From Pseudomonas sp. RIT-PI-r (GTDB lineage Bacteria; Pseudomonadota; Gammaproteobacteria; Pseudomonadales; Pseudomonadaceae), in NCBI RefSeq assembly GCF_001297015.1, contig NZ_LIGE01000005.1, positions 25,089-89,088 on the forward strand: 64,000 nucleotides of DNA, given 5' to 3'. Under the pieces are notes generated by a model that made no database searches, was not told where the DNA came from, and saw nothing but the letters and a program-made list of their open reading frames with translations. Position 1 is the first letter of the stretch; each line of letters starts with the position of its first letter. Positions 62,487 to 64,000 of this stretch are shown one piece after another. The position numbers and the translations under genes were made by a program.

Positions 62487-63430
62487 TTATGACCTCCCAG
62501 TTTCGCACGATCAATAGCTCTGTTACGGTTGCGTTCGGCCACCGTAACCTTATAGTAGTTCACACATTCAACACGTAAGCGCAAAGGATCAACAGCTATA
62601 CCCGATTTCAATACGAGACGGAGGCTATGAAAAGTATCATCACCACACGCATAAAACGTGGAGTCGCTGTATTCGATTTTTTTGACAAGTCTAAATTCTT
62701 GGAGAAGAAAAAGCTTCCGCCTCAAGTCATCCCGATGTATTTCTCGGCCTAAAGATTTGATCGAGTCAATCAACTCTTTTTCCTTTAGGGCGACGAATAG
62801 CTTTAGAAGCTCATAAATCAAAACAATGAGATGAATATTATTATCAACATTAAATGCCTGAGTCTTTTGAAGCTCCAATATTTCAGTGGCAATATCCTCA
62901 AGAACATCACTAACAACATCTTCAGATATGTCATTTGGAAACTTTGGACTCCAAGGGTATACCTTTACCCCTGTCCCATGCTTCTCTTTGATATGGCGTA
63001 GAATTCCTAAATTAATGAATGAACTAGCACCCGCATATTCCTCAGGAACAAAAACAATCAGTTTTTTATTGAAGTCCGGCAGCTGAGAAAACGCACCCAA
63101 TTCAGCAATCGCGCCTTCACTTTCAACGGCGATTGCCACCAATGAACAAACGCTCCCCAGATCAGCCTCAAAGTCCATCAAGTTTCTGAAGACGCCATCT
63201 TCGTGCCAAGACTTGATTTCTTCTGGGCGGAATATATGAGGTGATGCAGCCATTTGAAGTGCTTTGCGTTTCACTGCGTCCCGGAGAGACCTAACTGGTG
63301 GGTCGTCGGCGTCGGCATGTTCCTTTTCGGGAACGAATCCTCCGCAAAGTAAAACGATAGGATTTTTTGAGAAATGAACCTTGCATTGCTCAAGATCAAC
63401 GTCTGCAAGAATGCTTTGTCGCGGGTCCAT
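62483..63430 (-). CDS. Retron effector, St85/RcaT-like nucleoside deoxyribosyltransferase domain
   Basis: A 315-residue effector. The N-terminal half has the nucleoside deoxyribosyltransferase/TIR-like fold with VLLCGG near residue 27 and the catalytic Glu motif ESEGAIAELGAF at 103-114; the C-terminal half is helical with a winged-helix-like RRKLFLLQEFRLVKKIEYSDSTFYAC. The order ncRNA, effector, reverse transcriptase matches the St85/Sen2 retron, in which the homologue RcaT is a toxin held in check by the retron complex and released by phage factors. The start is ATG 63430, 11 bases after the ncRNA a2 end. Confidence 0.85.
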   Translation of the reverse strand: MDPRQSILADVDLEQCKVHFSKNPIVLLCGGFVPEKEHADADDPPVRSLRDAVKRKALQMAASPHIFRPEEIKSWHEDGVFRNLMDFEADLGSVCSLVAIAVESEGAIAELGAFSQLPDFNKKLIVFVPEEYAGASSFINLGILRHIKEKHGTGVKVYPWSPKFPNDISEDVVSDVLEDIATEILELQKTQAFNVDNNIHLIVLIYELLKLFVALKEKELIDSIKSLGREIHRDDLRRKLFLLQEFRLVKKIEYSDSTFYACGDDTFHSLRLVLKSGIAVDPLRLRVECVNYYKVTVAERNRNRAIDRAKLGGHK

Positions 63431-63441
63431 GCGATAGGGGG

Positions 63442-63612
63442 CTCTTTACCAAGAATCAGCCGCAGAGAAGATCTGTGGACCGGAGTGAGCGAAGCGAGCG
63501 TAGGGCCGCAGATCTTCTCTGCGGAATAAAACAACGCAATGTAATTGAGTCTGGCGAAACGCCTGACTAAGCTGTCGACGGAAACCGTCTAGCTATGAAC
63601 GCGTAAAGAGAT
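63442..63612 (-). ncRNA. Retron msr-msd non-coding RNA
   Basis: On the minus strand: a1 repeat CTCTTTAC (63610-63603) pairs with a2 repeat GTAAAGAG (63449-63442), enclosing the RNA. The msr part has two hairpins with TTT loops, GACGG-TTT-CCGTC and GGCG-TTT-CGCC within AGTC...GACT, the usual retron form. The msd part is a long hairpin with a perfect 16-bp stem (63524-63509 with 63475-63460) and a loop of about 33 bases. The predicted cDNA corresponds to the msd stem-loop. Confidence 0.88.
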
Positions 63613-63616
63613 GCCG

Positions 63617-63645
63617 AATCTAGATCAGAGTGCCATCACTGTCAA
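63617..63645 (-). promoter_or_regulatory. Retron promoter
   Basis: Minus-strand -35 TTGACA (63645-63640), 17-base spacer and -10 TAGATT (63622-63617). The predicted transcription start falls at about 63612-63610, exactly at the a1 repeat of the ncRNA. Confidence 0.85.
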
Positions 63646-63909
63646 CACTTCAAAGCAACACCAGCGCATCAGAAAATCTGACGTTCTCTATTGGCGGCAA
63701 GCTGCGGCAGGCCTTCAAGTGTTCCTGCAATGTCTAGACGCCCCGCCATGGCGGAACGTCTGCTTCTATCCGATCTCGAACACTATCGAGGATCCGCTTT
63801 TGACCCATTGCATTCACGAATGTCCTTCGCTTTCCGCTCTGATTTTCTACAGAGGAATTTGAACTTGCATCCAACCAAACGGCAAAAATAACGACTTCGT
63901 GCCTACAAA
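63646..63909. other. Intergenic, no gene recognised
   Basis: Between the retron promoter and the next gene end. Open frames of 66-83 codons exist on the plus strand but lack ribosome sites and protein-like composition. This probably contains the right boundary of the accessory island. Confidence 0.45.
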
Positions 63910-64000
63910 TCAGGGCCTAATAAGGCTCGGCAACACCAACCCCTCCGCCAACCTCTCCACCCCCAACCGCACCCTCTCCCCACCCTGCTCAATCACCACC
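63910..64000 (-). CDS. C-terminal end of an unidentified protein (partial)
   Basis: The minus-strand frame entering from the window edge encodes 29 residues, VVIEQGGERVRLGVERLAEGLVLPSLIRP (in two parts: VVIEQGGERVRLGV and ERLAEGLVLPSLIRP), before a TGA at 63912-63910. Composition is protein-like and GC-rich, as in the core genes. It runs in the same direction as the gsp operon, so it may be the next core gene; identity cannot be given. Confidence 0.45.
   Translation of the reverse strand, partial: VVIEQGGERVRLGVERLAEGLVLPSLIRP

Noticed and set aside
63611..63891. Small plus-strand open frames (66-83 codons) near the retron promoter
   Set aside because: No ribosome site, overlap with the promoter on the other strand, and unstructured composition.
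1..64000. tRNA, rRNA, integrase or attachment site at the island edges
   Set aside because: I looked around 51.4 kb and 63.6-64.0 kb for tRNA-like sequence, direct repeats and an integrase and saw none; the island boundary is inferred from composition and gene content only.

Overview
The window has the gene content, codon use and repeat families (several REP/REPIN types) of a Pseudomonas from the fluorescens group. No rRNA or tRNA was seen. Most of 1-51 kb is GC-rich core-like DNA; about 54.4-63.9 kb is visibly AT-richer and accessory.

Layout. 0-2.9 kb: end of an amidohydrolase operon with a flavin reductase. 3-4.7 kb: three-gene lipoprotein operon (CsgG-like, DUF4810, GNA1162/DUF799). 5-10.7 kb: SOS mutagenesis cassette lexA2-imuA-imuB-dnaE2 with a LexA2-type operator. 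10.9-14.6 kb: divergent LysR regulator and YtcJ-like amidohydrolase, then a TorF-type porin. 14.7-22.3 kb: one minus-strand cluster led by a GntR/UTRA regulator, with an AprA-like flavoprotein, an AprB-like two-cluster ferredoxin, a sulfonate/nitrate-type ABC importer, a HEAT-repeat protein and a DUF971 protein. 22.5-24.4 kb: DyP peroxidase and Gfo/Idh oxidoreductase. 24.7-26.9 kb: AraC regulator divergent from a SphA-like outer-membrane protein.

27-51.4 kb resembles a phosphate-starvation secretion locus: a 4165-residue TpsA/PdtA-like exoprotein, two tandem DING phosphate-binding proteins, and a type II secretion cluster (gspF, E, D, M, L, K, G and a divergent gspI). No gspC, gspH, gspJ or TpsB partner gene is present in the window. 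The gspI reading frame ends inside a MITE-like repeat, after which accessory DNA begins.

51.9-63.9 kb is accessory: a PAAR-toxin 44 effector with a membrane-anchored candidate immunity protein; two DUF6124 genes, each behind a similar structured leader, flanking two paralogous small secreted proteins; then a likely antiphage island with a KAP P-loop NTPase, a two-helix zinc-ribbon protein, an FRG-domain protein, a GIY-YIG-like protein, a membrane protein and a complete retron. The retron has the order promoter, msr-msd, nucleoside-deoxyribosyltransferase-like effector, reverse transcriptase, as in the St85/Sen2 group, and its non-coding RNA can be read directly from the DNA. The two strongest leads are this retron and the DUF6124 leader, whose two copies show compensatory base changes and hide the ribosome-binding site.
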